Position numbers and translations under genes: made by a program | The notes under the pieces: generated by a model | Databases searched by the model: none | Seen by the model: the letters and a program-made list of their open reading frames with translations, nothing else | Told to the model about the DNA's origin: nothing | Source of the DNA: Bacteroidales bacterium | Lineage (GTDB): Bacteria; Bacteroidota; Bacteroidia; Bacteroidales; WRGA01 | DNA length: 5,148 nucleotides | NCBI GenBank assembly: GCA_031279795.1 | Contig: JAITHZ010000103.1 | Location: forward strand, 1 to 5,148 | Reading direction: 5' to 3' | Shown here: positions 1-5,148 of the stretch, piece after piece | Layout of the letters: every line of letters starts with the position of its first letter | Position numbering within the stretch: the first letter of the stretch is position 1

Positions 1-2
1 CA

Positions 3-1067
3 GGAAAAACCGAAAAAGCGTATGAATACTATCAAAAAGCATTGGGTATTGAACCCGACAACGCCTTTCTTGCAGTTTCGCTGGCCAATTATTACAGCGC
101 AGTCAATGATGAAGAAAAGGCAAAAAATCAAATGAAAAATGTTTTTTTGAATCCCAAAATCGAAATTGAAGAAAAACTGGAATATCTCGGACATTACTTG
201 GGCCAAAGCCTGAAGGATTCAACAGATATTGCACATGCCGAAAATTTGTTTCGTCAACTGCTGGAAGAAAATCCACAAGAACCCGATTTGCACACCATGT
301 ATGGCGGCTTACTGCTTTCGCAGGGCAAAGAGGCCGCCGCCAAAGCTGAATTTGAGGTGGTGGTGGAACTGGCGCCTGACAAAAAGGAAATCTGGCTGCA
401 ACTGATTTCACTGGCAGGAAAAGAACAGAATTACACCGAAATGATCACCCTGTCGGAACGGGCGCTTGACAGGATTCCCGATTCGCCGGAAATTTACTTT
501 TATCAAGGGGTAGCTTATTACCAGTCAGAAGAATTTGAAAAAGCTCTAAATTCCTTTGAGACAGCTATTTCAGTTTATCCTGAAAACAGCGAAAACACCT
601 ATTTGCTCTCCGATCTCTACGGGCAACTCGGCGACATTAACTATAAACTGCACCGAACAAACGCCGCATTCGAGGCTTATGAAAAAGCGCTGAGTTATAA
701 CGAACGAAATATTGGCGTGCTAAACAATTATGCCTATTACCTGTCGCTGGAAAAAAAGAATCTGGACAAAGCCGAACAGATGAGCAACACTTGCATCCGC
801 TCGGAACCCAACAACAGCACCTACCTTGATACCTACGGATGGGTATTTTTTGTGAAAGGCGACTATTCGCTGGCGAAATTTTATTTGAAACTCGCCTTGC
901 AAAATGGCGGAGAAAACAGTGGCGAAATCCTTGAACATTTTGGCGATTCCCTTTACAAAGGCGGTGAAGTGGACGAGGCAGTGGAATACTGGAAAAAGGC
1001 GCAGGAAAAAGGCCAGGATTCTGCTACGCTGAAACAGAAAATCGCAACAAAAACCTACGTTGAATAA
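3..1067 (+). CDS. Tetratricopeptide-repeat protein, 3' part (5' end outside window)
   Basis: The frame is open to the left edge (first complete codon at base 3), so this is the C-terminal 354 residues of a longer protein. The first ATG/TTG-like codon, a TTG at 42, lies inside a TPR helix and is not a real start. About nine to ten 34-residue TPR units can be seen, with the usual pattern of small residue, aromatic, A-x-x-x-[FY] and a closing P-[DE]-[ND]. Examples are YYQKALGIEPDN near the left edge, YYQSEEFEKALNSFETAI at about residues 170-190, and the well-kept pair LNNYAYYL and YLDTYGWVFF in the last third. TPR superhelices are protein-binding scaffolds, so no catalytic role is implied. The stop lies 4 bases before the next gene's preferred ATG, which suggests co-transcription with the lipoprotein and EnvC-like genes. 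A TPR gene upstream of this pair is, from memory, a common Bacteroidales arrangement. The partner and the N-terminal signal cannot be judged here. Confidence 0.93.
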   Translation, partial: GKTEKAYEYYQKALGIEPDNAFLAVSLANYYSAVNDEEKAKNQMKNVFLNPKIEIEEKLEYLGHYLGQSLKDSTDIAHAENLFRQLLEENPQEPDLHTMYGGLLLSQGKEAAAKAEFEVVVELAPDKKEIWLQLISLAGKEQNYTEMITLSERALDRIPDSPEIYFYQGVAYYQSEEFEKALNSFETAISVYPENSENTYLLSDLYGQLGDINYKLHRTNAAFEAYEKALSYNERNIGVLNNYAYYLSLEKKNLDKAEQMSNTCIRSEPNNSTYLDTYGWVFFVKGDYSLAKFYLKLALQNGGENSGEILEHFGDSLYKGGEVDEAVEYWKKAQEKGQDSATLKQKIATKTYVE

Positions 1068-1071
1068 ATTG

Positions 1072-1908
1072 ATGATTAAACAATTGATTGATAGAAATTT
1101 ATTTTGGAAGTTGGGTATGTTCCTGACCATCATTTTTATGGCAGCCTGTTCGTCATCAAAAAAGGCTGTTGAAAGCGGCGTTTTAGGATATATTTCTTCG
1201 CATGATTATTTCAATAGTTTGATTGATAATGAATTACAATATACGACATTTTTATGCAAAATGAATGTCGAAATAAGAACAAACGGCAAATCAATCAGTT
1301 CAAAGGCAACTCTTAAATTGCAACGAGACAGGGTAATGCAGATATCTTTCCAGCCAATTGCCGGAATAGAAATGTTCCGCTTACAGCTTACGCCCGACAG
1401 TGTTATTGCCATCAACCGAATGAATCGCTGGTATGTAGCCGAAAATCTGACGTCACTCACAAACGCCGGATTTGATTTCAATGGTATTCAATCACTGTTT
1501 ACCAACAAGTTGTTCATTCCCGATAAAAAAAATCTTTCAGCTTCAGATCACAAATTTTTTGACATCAAAAGACAGGGAAATGGTATGCTATTGACATTAA
1601 ATGCGAGTAAACAAATGAGTTACGTATTTATCGGAGATGCCAACAGCCATATAGCTACAGCCACACTGAACGGAAATGTCAACAATTTTTTCATTGACTG
1701 GAAATATACCAGTTTTTCACTGTTTAACAACATCGTTTTTCCGTCGAAAATGAATATTTCCGCAGCAATAGAAAAAAAACAGCGAATTGACGTAGCCTGC
1801 TCAATTTCAAGCATTGAAACAGACCTGAGGATGGATGTAAATACAACCATTCCCACTAAATATTCCCGAATTGGAGTTAATGATTTCCTTAATTTATTTA
1901 ACTTGTAA
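1072..1908 (+). CDS. DUF4292-type (LolB-like) lipoprotein
   Basis: A 278-residue lipoprotein. The N-terminus has a basic, fairly long n-region, a hydrophobic stretch (MFLTIIFMAA) and a lipobox M-A-A-C with Cys at residue 26, followed by SSSKK. There is no acidic patch right after the Cys like the known Bacteroidota surface-export signals, so it probably faces the periplasm. The body has the alternating polar/hydrophobic pattern of a beta-rich half-barrel: KATLKLQRDRVMQISF, then GIEMFRLQLTPDSV and the NRMNRWYV stretch. I recognise this as the DUF4292 family, which resembles the LolA/LolB lipoprotein carriers. A role in outer-membrane lipoprotein handling is inference. Start choice: ATG at 1072 gives a complete lipoprotein signal. 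TTG at 1060 would overlap the TPR gene by 8 bases. ATG at 1117 leaves only nine residues and no positive charge before the Cys. No Shine-Dalgarno is visible. It looks more AT-rich than iorA in the lines I counted (bases 1561-1620 have 21 G/C of 60). Confidence 0.85.
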   Translation: MIKQLIDRNLFWKLGMFLTIIFMAACSSSKKAVESGVLGYISSHDYFNSLIDNELQYTTFLCKMNVEIRTNGKSISSKATLKLQRDRVMQISFQPIAGIEMFRLQLTPDSVIAINRMNRWYVAENLTSLTNAGFDFNGIQSLFTNKLFIPDKKNLSASDHKFFDIKRQGNGMLLTLNASKQMSYVFIGDANSHIATATLNGNVNNFFIDWKYTSFSLFNNIVFPSKMNISAAIEKKQRIDVACSISSIETDLRMDVNTTIPTKYSRIGVNDFLNLFNL

Positions 1909-1913
1909 TTGAA

Positions 1914-3167
1914 ATGAGAAATATAGTTTTGCTGTTATTATTTGCAGGATTCATGGCGAATGTGTTTCCGCAACCTCAGTCAAAATCGGAATTTAAGGAA
2001 CTGCAACGCAAGCAGCGCGATTTGCTGCTGTTGATAGAAGAAACCAGCAAAAAGCTGGGCGAAATGGACGAAACCGTTGCAAGCTCGCTTAAACAGTTGA
2101 ATCTGTTGACCCAAAAGGTACAGATAAGAAAACAGTATATTGCCGGAATTAACGGAGAAATAGCCGGATATGAAAAAGAAATTTCCCAAATACAGAAAGA
2201 TATTGACGCTCATTCGACCGATTTAAACCGCGAGAAACAACTGTATGCCGAAATTGTCAGAAATCTGCAAAAGAATAATTATTTCAACAACAAGCTTTTG
2301 TACATTCTTTCGGCAAAATCGCTGGCGCAATCCTACCGTCGGTTTGAATACCTGCGTGAACTGTATGCATCGCAAAAGAAACAGTTAAAAAACATCAACG
2401 ACAAACAAACCGAACTGGTGCTTAAACAGAAAGCGCTGGAAAGTAACCGTGCCGAAAAACTGTCGCTGCTAAGCCTTCAGCAAGTCGAAGACATGAAGTT
2501 GTTTGAAGAAGAAAAAAAACAGCGTGATTTAGTCAATCAGCTTAAAAGCAAACAGGGTGCATTGCGTGCTGAGCTAATCAAACAACAAGTGCAGGAAAAA
2601 GAGTTAAACGAATTGATTGAGAAAGCCATATCGGAAGATATTGACAGGTCAGTTAGGACGTATGATTCAGATAATCAAGAACAACAGACCGAATCGCCGT
2701 CGGGAAGCGAAACCACAACAGCGCCACAAAAGGAAACTGTACCAGGACATGATTTTGCCGCCAACAAAGGCAAACTGCCATTGCCTGTTTCAGGTAAATT
2801 TCTTGTTGTCAGCCATTTCGGAGAACAAATGTATCAGGAATTAGACCAGAAAACAGTAAACAATCGCGGCGTGGATATCCAGGCAATATCGGGCAATACA
2901 GCAAAAGCCGTTTACGATGGAGAAGTAAGCAGCGTAACTGAATTTCAGGGATACCATACGCTGGTGATAGTGCGGCATGGAGAATATTTTACAGTGTATG
3001 CAAACTTGGCCAGTTCTGCTGTAAAAAAAGGCGACAAGGTGACAAGCGGCCAAACCATCGGTACGATTTACAAAAATACAGAAAAAGGCGACATTCCGGT
3101 TCTGCATTTCCAGTTGAAAAAAGGAAAAACAAACTTGAATCCAGAAGAATGGCTGAAAATGGATTGA
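1914..3167 (+). CDS. EnvC-like murein hydrolase activator (coiled coil + degenerate LytM/M23)
   Basis: A 417-residue exported protein. Residues 1-20 form a Sec-type signal (MRNIVLLLLFAGFMANVFPQ). Residues about 24-235 are rich in K, E, Q and L with heptad character and include the YRRFEYLRELYASQKKQ segment typical of EnvC-type coiled coils. Residues about 240-285 are a Q/E/S/T-rich linker. Residues about 288-417 are a LytM domain: SHFGE, NNRGVDIQA, VRHGEYFTVYANL, GDKVTSGQTIG, LHFQLKKG and a terminal NPEEWL. Active M23 zinc peptidases carry HxGxD, YAH and HxH. Here these read N317-x-G-x-D321, YAN364 and V396-x-H398, so only Asp321 and His398 of the usual set remain. This fits EnvC, whose LytM domain activates periplasmic N-acetylmuramoyl-L-alanine amidases during septal peptidoglycan splitting under FtsEX control in E. 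coli. The partner here is not in the window. The gene starts 5 bases after the lipoprotein stop. The gene symbol is left blank because orthology to E. coli envC is not proven. Confidence 0.9.
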   Translation: MRNIVLLLLFAGFMANVFPQPQSKSEFKELQRKQRDLLLLIEETSKKLGEMDETVASSLKQLNLLTQKVQIRKQYIAGINGEIAGYEKEISQIQKDIDAHSTDLNREKQLYAEIVRNLQKNNYFNNKLLYILSAKSLAQSYRRFEYLRELYASQKKQLKNINDKQTELVLKQKALESNRAEKLSLLSLQQVEDMKLFEEEKKQRDLVNQLKSKQGALRAELIKQQVQEKELNELIEKAISEDIDRSVRTYDSDNQEQQTESPSGSETTTAPQKETVPGHDFAANKGKLPLPVSGKFLVVSHFGEQMYQELDQKTVNNRGVDIQAISGNTAKAVYDGEVSSVTEFQGYHTLVIVRHGEYFTVYANLASSAVKKGDKVTSGQTIGTIYKNTEKGDIPVLHFQLKKGKTNLNPEEWLKMD

Positions 3168-3168
3168 T

Positions 3169-3202
3169 TTTGCGGAAAATTATACGAAAAGCCATAAATT
3201 TG
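3169..3202 (+). promoter_or_regulatory. Candidate Bacteroidota promoter for iorAB
   Basis: TAAATTTG at 3195-3202 is an exact match to the Bacteroidota -7 element TAnnTTTG. TTTG at 3169-3172 is a -33-like element 22 bases upstream, at the long end of the usual spacing. The predicted transcript would start around 3208-3210, leaving a leader of about 20 bases before the ATG at 3229. The position in the only sizeable intergenic gap (61 bases), directly after the envC-like stop, supports it. The motif is short and AT-rich, so chance is possible. I see no clear intrinsic terminator in the same gap, so read-through from upstream may also occur. Confidence 0.5.
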
Positions 3203-3228
3203 CGCAGTAGAAAATAATTGGTTGATAG

Positions 3229-3789
3229 ATGAAAAAAATAGTGTTACTGGGCGACGAAGCTATTGCCCAAGGTGCGTTGGACGCAGGGCTGACGGGAGTT
3301 TATGCATATCCTGGCACGCCGTCCACTGAAATAACGGAGTATATTCAATCTTCGCAGGAAGCGGCAGAGACATTTATTCACTGTCAATGGTCAGCGAACG
3401 AAAAGACAGCAATGGAAGCGGCTTTAGGACTGTCGTATGTAGGAAAACGGGCTTTGGTGTGTATGAAACACGTAGGCATGAATGTAGCTGCCGATGCATT
3501 TATCAATTCAGCCATGACAGGCGTCAACGGCGGACTGATAGTGGTGGCAGCCGATGACCCGTCGATGCATTCTTCTCAAAATGAACAGGATTCCCGTTTT
3601 TATGGCAATTTTGCCATGATTCCCATGCTGGAACCCTCGAATCAGCAGGAAGCCTACGATATGGTTTACAACGGTTTTGAATTGTCGGAACAGTTGGGCA
3701 TTCCCCTGTTGCTGCGCATTACCACGCGGCTGGCTCATTCGCGTTCGGGGGTAGAACGTTCGGTGGCTAAATCCCGCAGGGAATTATAG
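3229..3789 (+). CDS. iorA: IorA N-terminal piece as conventionally read (domain I, 186 residues)
   Basis: With standard decoding, translation from ATG 3229 ends at TAG 3787. The product contains only the pyrimidine-binding domain I of the 2-oxoacid:ferredoxin oxidoreductase family. YPGTPSTEI lies at residues 27-35, and NEKTAMEAALG follows at 57-67, where Glu58 sits at the family's conserved glutamate that contacts the TPP aminopyrimidine. GKRALVCMKHVGMN is at 72-85 and DDPSMHSSQNEQDSR at 109-123. LLLRITTRLAHSRS, just before the break, is also a family signature. Without the TPP/Mg domain this fragment should not be catalytic alone. The ATG follows the candidate promoter by about 26 bases. No Shine-Dalgarno is evident, as is usual in this phylum. 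Confidence 0.75.
   Translation: MKKIVLLGDEAIAQGALDAGLTGVYAYPGTPSTEITEYIQSSQEAAETFIHCQWSANEKTAMEAALGLSYVGKRALVCMKHVGMNVAADAFINSAMTGVNGGLIVVAADDPSMHSSQNEQDSRFYGNFAMIPMLEPSNQQEAYDMVYNGFELSEQLGIPLLLRITTRLAHSRSGVERSVAKSRREL
3787..3789 (+). other. In-frame amber codon inside iorA
   Basis: TAG follows ...KSRREL, and the same frame goes on FHSERHRFVLLPTNARKRF, which fits the linker between domains I and II of IorA homologues as I remember them. No insertion or deletion is needed to align the two sides. One base change from a sense codon (for example TCG, TTG, CAG or TGG) would explain it. Confidence 0.9.
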
Positions 3790-3805
3790 TTTCATTCTGA
3801 ACGAC

Positions 3806-3844
3806 ATCGTTTTGTACTGCTTCCGACTAATGCACGAAAACGAT
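3806..3844 (+). repeat. 8-base perfect inverted repeat just downstream of the amber codon
   Basis: ATCGTTTT (3806-3813) and AAAACGAT (3837-3844) are exact reverse complements with a 23-base loop, starting 16 bases after the TAG. The stem is A/U-rich and lies in codons for conserved-looking residues, so it may be a coincidence of coding. It is listed because RNA structures 3' of a stop can affect read-through. Confidence 0.3.
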
Positions 3845-3852
3845 TCAAATTA

Positions 3853-4818
3853 TTGATAAATGCACAAAAAAACTTTGTCGAACTGTCGGAACAGTCTGTT
3901 TATAATCAACTCATTGATGCACAGGATAAAACGTTGGGTATCATTGCTTGTGGGATAGCCGTCAATTACCTGATGGAACATTATCCCGACGGTTGTCCGC
4001 ATCCTATACTGAAAATCGGACAATATCCTTTGCCCAAAAAACAGTTGCAATGGCTCGTTGATAATTGCGAAAGAATTTTGACACTGGAAGATGGATATCC
4101 ATTTGTAGAAGAAAGCCTTAAAGGTTATTTAGGACAGGGAGCAACAGTGAATGGCCGACTGGACGGAACAATTCCTCGCGATGGCGAACTCACGCCCGAC
4201 AGCGTAGGTGTTGCGCTTGGACTGGCGACTGTCTCAACTGTTGATGTCCCGTCGGTTGTGAAAATGCGACCGCCGACCTTATGTCAAGGTTGCGGGCACC
4301 GCGATGTGTACGAAGCCTTGAACGAGGTAGTTTCCGGCTATGACAATGCGCGTATTTTCAGCGATATAGGCTGCTACACGCTGGGGGCGCTACCACCTTT
4401 TCGGGCGATTCATTCCTGCGTGGATATGGGCGCATCTGTCACGATGGCGAAAGGAGCTGCCGACGGTGGACTGTTTCCATCCATTGCTGTGATTGGCGAT
4501 TCAACGTTTACTCATTCAGGCATAACCGGTTTGCTTGATTGCGTAAATGAAAATACGCCTGTGACGATTGTCATTTCCGATAATGAAACAACGGCAATGA
4601 CCGGTGGTCAGGATTCGTCGGGAACAGGACGGTTACATGCCATTTGCGAAGGAATTGGCGTTGATCCGACTCACATTCGCAGTTTTGTTCCATTGAAAAA
4701 AAATCGCGAAGAAATGTGCTCCATAATCAGAGAAGAAATTGAATACAAGGGAGTTTCCGTTATAATTCCTTGCAGAGAATGCATTCAACATATTGGTAAA
4801 AAGAAAAAAGTAAAATGA
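3853..4818 (+). CDS. iorA: IorA C-terminal piece (domain II + TPP domain), downstream of the TAG
   Basis: The rest of IorA, in the same frame as the upstream piece. TTG at 3853 is the first start-like codon after the TAG, but it lies inside linker sequence. The first ATG (3973) is inside a conserved helix (NYLMEH), so neither looks like an evolved start. Numbering on the full protein: domain II includes GIIACGIA from 238 and LEDGYPFVEE near 286-295. The TPP domain carries CQGCGH with Cys352, Cys355 and His357, then DIGCYTLG with Cys382. The TPP/Mg signature is GDSTFTHSG (Asp424) with SDN at 450-452. The end has two cysteines, 515 and 518. Cys352, 355, 382 and one of the last two are the likely ligands of the proximal [4Fe-4S] cluster, by analogy with other 2-oxoacid oxidoreductases. 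If made only by re-initiation it would lack domain I and probably be inactive. Confidence 0.6.
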   Translation: MINAQKNFVELSEQSVYNQLIDAQDKTLGIIACGIAVNYLMEHYPDGCPHPILKIGQYPLPKKQLQWLVDNCERILTLEDGYPFVEESLKGYLGQGATVNGRLDGTIPRDGELTPDSVGVALGLATVSTVDVPSVVKMRPPTLCQGCGHRDVYEALNEVVSGYDNARIFSDIGCYTLGALPPFRAIHSCVDMGASVTMAKGAADGGLFPSIAVIGDSTFTHSGITGLLDCVNENTPVTIVISDNETTAMTGGQDSSGTGRLHAICEGIGVDPTHIRSFVPLKKNREEMCSIIREEIEYKGVSVIIPCRECIQHIGKKKKVK

Positions 4819-5148
4819 AAACAGACATTATATTATCAGGGGTAGGTGGTCAGGGTATTTTGTCGATAGCGGCGGTTATCGGCGAAGCGGCATTAGCCAA
4901 CGGGTTGTATATGAAGCAGTCTGAAGTACATGGCATGAGTCAGCGAGGTGGCGATGTGCAATCGAACCTCCGCATATCCGACCGCCCAATTGCTTCCGAC
5001 CTGATTCCAAAAGGGAAAGCCGACTTGATAGTTTCTTTGGAACCGATGGAAGCGCTGCGTTACCTGCCGTATCTGAAAAATGACGGCTGGCTGGTTGTCA
5101 ATGTAACTCCTTTTAATAACATTCCCGACTATCCGGCTATTGACGATG
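4815..5148 (+). CDS. iorB: iorB, indolepyruvate oxidoreductase beta subunit, 5' part (runs off the right edge)
   Basis: The first 111 codons of the beta (gamma-domain) partner of IorA. The ATG at 4815 overlaps the iorA TGA as ATGA, which indicates translational coupling and a shared complex. The N-terminus TDIILSGVGGQGIL (GVGGQGIL at residues 9-16) is the glycine-rich signature of the POR/KOR gamma domain. KQSEVHGMSQRGG (34-46) is a family hallmark, followed by SLEPMEALRYL and a strand-like WLVVNVTPF. In this enzyme class the gamma domain contributes to CoA handling and completes the core complex. Family members are about 190-200 residues, so a little over half is seen. No defect is visible. 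In Bacteroidales a phenylacetate-CoA ligase gene often follows, as I recall, but it would be outside the window. Confidence 0.92.
   Translation, partial: MKTDIILSGVGGQGILSIAAVIGEAALANGLYMKQSEVHGMSQRGGDVQSNLRISDRPIASDLIPKGKADLIVSLEPMEALRYLPYLKNDGWLVVNVTPFNNIPDYPAIDD

Larger units (their letters stand above)
3229..4818 (+). pseudogene. iorA: iorA, aryl-2-oxoacid:ferredoxin oxidoreductase alpha subunit, interrupted by one in-frame TAG
   Basis: The TPP-binding alpha subunit, which oxidatively decarboxylates indolepyruvate and other aryl pyruvates to aryl-acetyl-CoA together with IorB, passing electrons to a ferredoxin-type acceptor. The whole span is 530 codons in one frame, broken only by TAG at codon 187 and ended by TGA. 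All three core domains are present: domain I before the stop, then a transketolase-C-like domain II (about 233-300) and the TPP domain (about 350-520). This equals the length I recall for Bacteroidales IorA proteins without the C-terminal two-cluster ferredoxin domain of archaeal enzymes; here the protein ends in a lysine-rich tail. No other lesion is seen, and the key motifs on both sides are kept. That argues for a very young nonsense mutation, a base-call error, or suppression of the TAG, so the pseudogene label is provisional. It overlaps iorB by 4 bases. Confidence 0.8.

Noticed and set aside
1060..1071. TTG start at 1060 for the lipoprotein gene
   Set aside because: It would only add four residues before an ATG that already gives a full lipoprotein signal, and it would overlap the TPR gene.
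103..1133. Reverse-strand open frames opposite the TPR gene (103-411 and 720-1133)
   Set aside because: They lie wholly or mostly under a gene with clear repeat motifs. Their translations are low-complexity Cys/Phe/Pro-rich and resemble no family.
2617..2844. Forward open frame of 75 residues inside the EnvC-like gene
   Set aside because: It is out of frame with a strongly supported coding region and gives an Arg/Gln-rich translation typical of a frame shadow of the linker.
3168..3190. Possible terminator after the EnvC-like gene (TTTTGCG ... CGAAAA)
   Set aside because: The pairing is imperfect and A/T-rich, with no following U-tract.
3787..3853. Frameshift (rather than a nonsense codon) as the cause of the iorA split
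   Set aside because: Both halves are in the same frame and the intervening codons read as sensible IorA linker, so no indel is needed.
3683..3895. 12-base direct repeat TGTCGGAACAGT (3683-3694 and 3884-3895) flanking the TAG
   Set aside because: Both copies encode the same L-S-E-Q residues in normal IorA sequence. There is no sign of a duplicated segment between them, so coincidence of codon use is the simplest reading.
3882..3895. Small hairpin ACTGT-CGGA-ACAGT
   Set aside because: The stem is only 5 bases, inside coding sequence and about 90 bases from the TAG. It has no T-run, so it is neither a terminator nor a convincing read-through signal.

Overview
The window looks like a piece of a Bacteroidota chromosome, most likely order Bacteroidales. 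Three things point that way: the gene trio TPR protein – DUF4292-type lipoprotein – EnvC-like LytM protein, a candidate promoter of the Bacteroidota type (TAnnTTTG), and the absence of convincing Shine-Dalgarno sequences before the starts. This placement is inferred from protein families I recognise; no search was run. All genes are on the + strand and tightly packed.

Bases 1-3167 hold an envelope-related cluster. The 3' part of a tetratricopeptide-repeat protein (open at the left edge) is followed after 4 bases by a small lipoprotein with a LolB-like/DUF4292 body. After 5 more bases comes an exported coiled-coil protein with a C-terminal degenerate LytM (M23-like) domain of the EnvC type. 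The last is probably a regulator of peptidoglycan amidases rather than an enzyme, because several catalytic positions are replaced. The spacing suggests one operon.

A 61-base gap (3168-3228) with a plausible promoter separates this from a metabolic pair. That pair is iorA (indolepyruvate / aryl-2-oxoacid:ferredoxin oxidoreductase, TPP-binding alpha subunit) and the start of iorB (beta subunit, cut by the right edge). They are joined by a 4-base ATGA overlap. Together they would oxidatively decarboxylate aryl pyruvates from aromatic amino-acid transamination to aryl-acetyl-CoA, or run in reverse as a reductive carboxylation.

The most striking point is that iorA is interrupted by one in-frame TAG at 3787-3789. 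Before and after it the reading frame is the same, and the 21 codons between the TAG and the next start-like codon still read as normal IorA linker. The gene is therefore full length (about 529 positions) apart from one codon. It is either a very recent nonsense mutation, a base-call error, or a read-through/suppressed codon. I see no mobile element, RNA gene, CRISPR array or clearly new system in this window.
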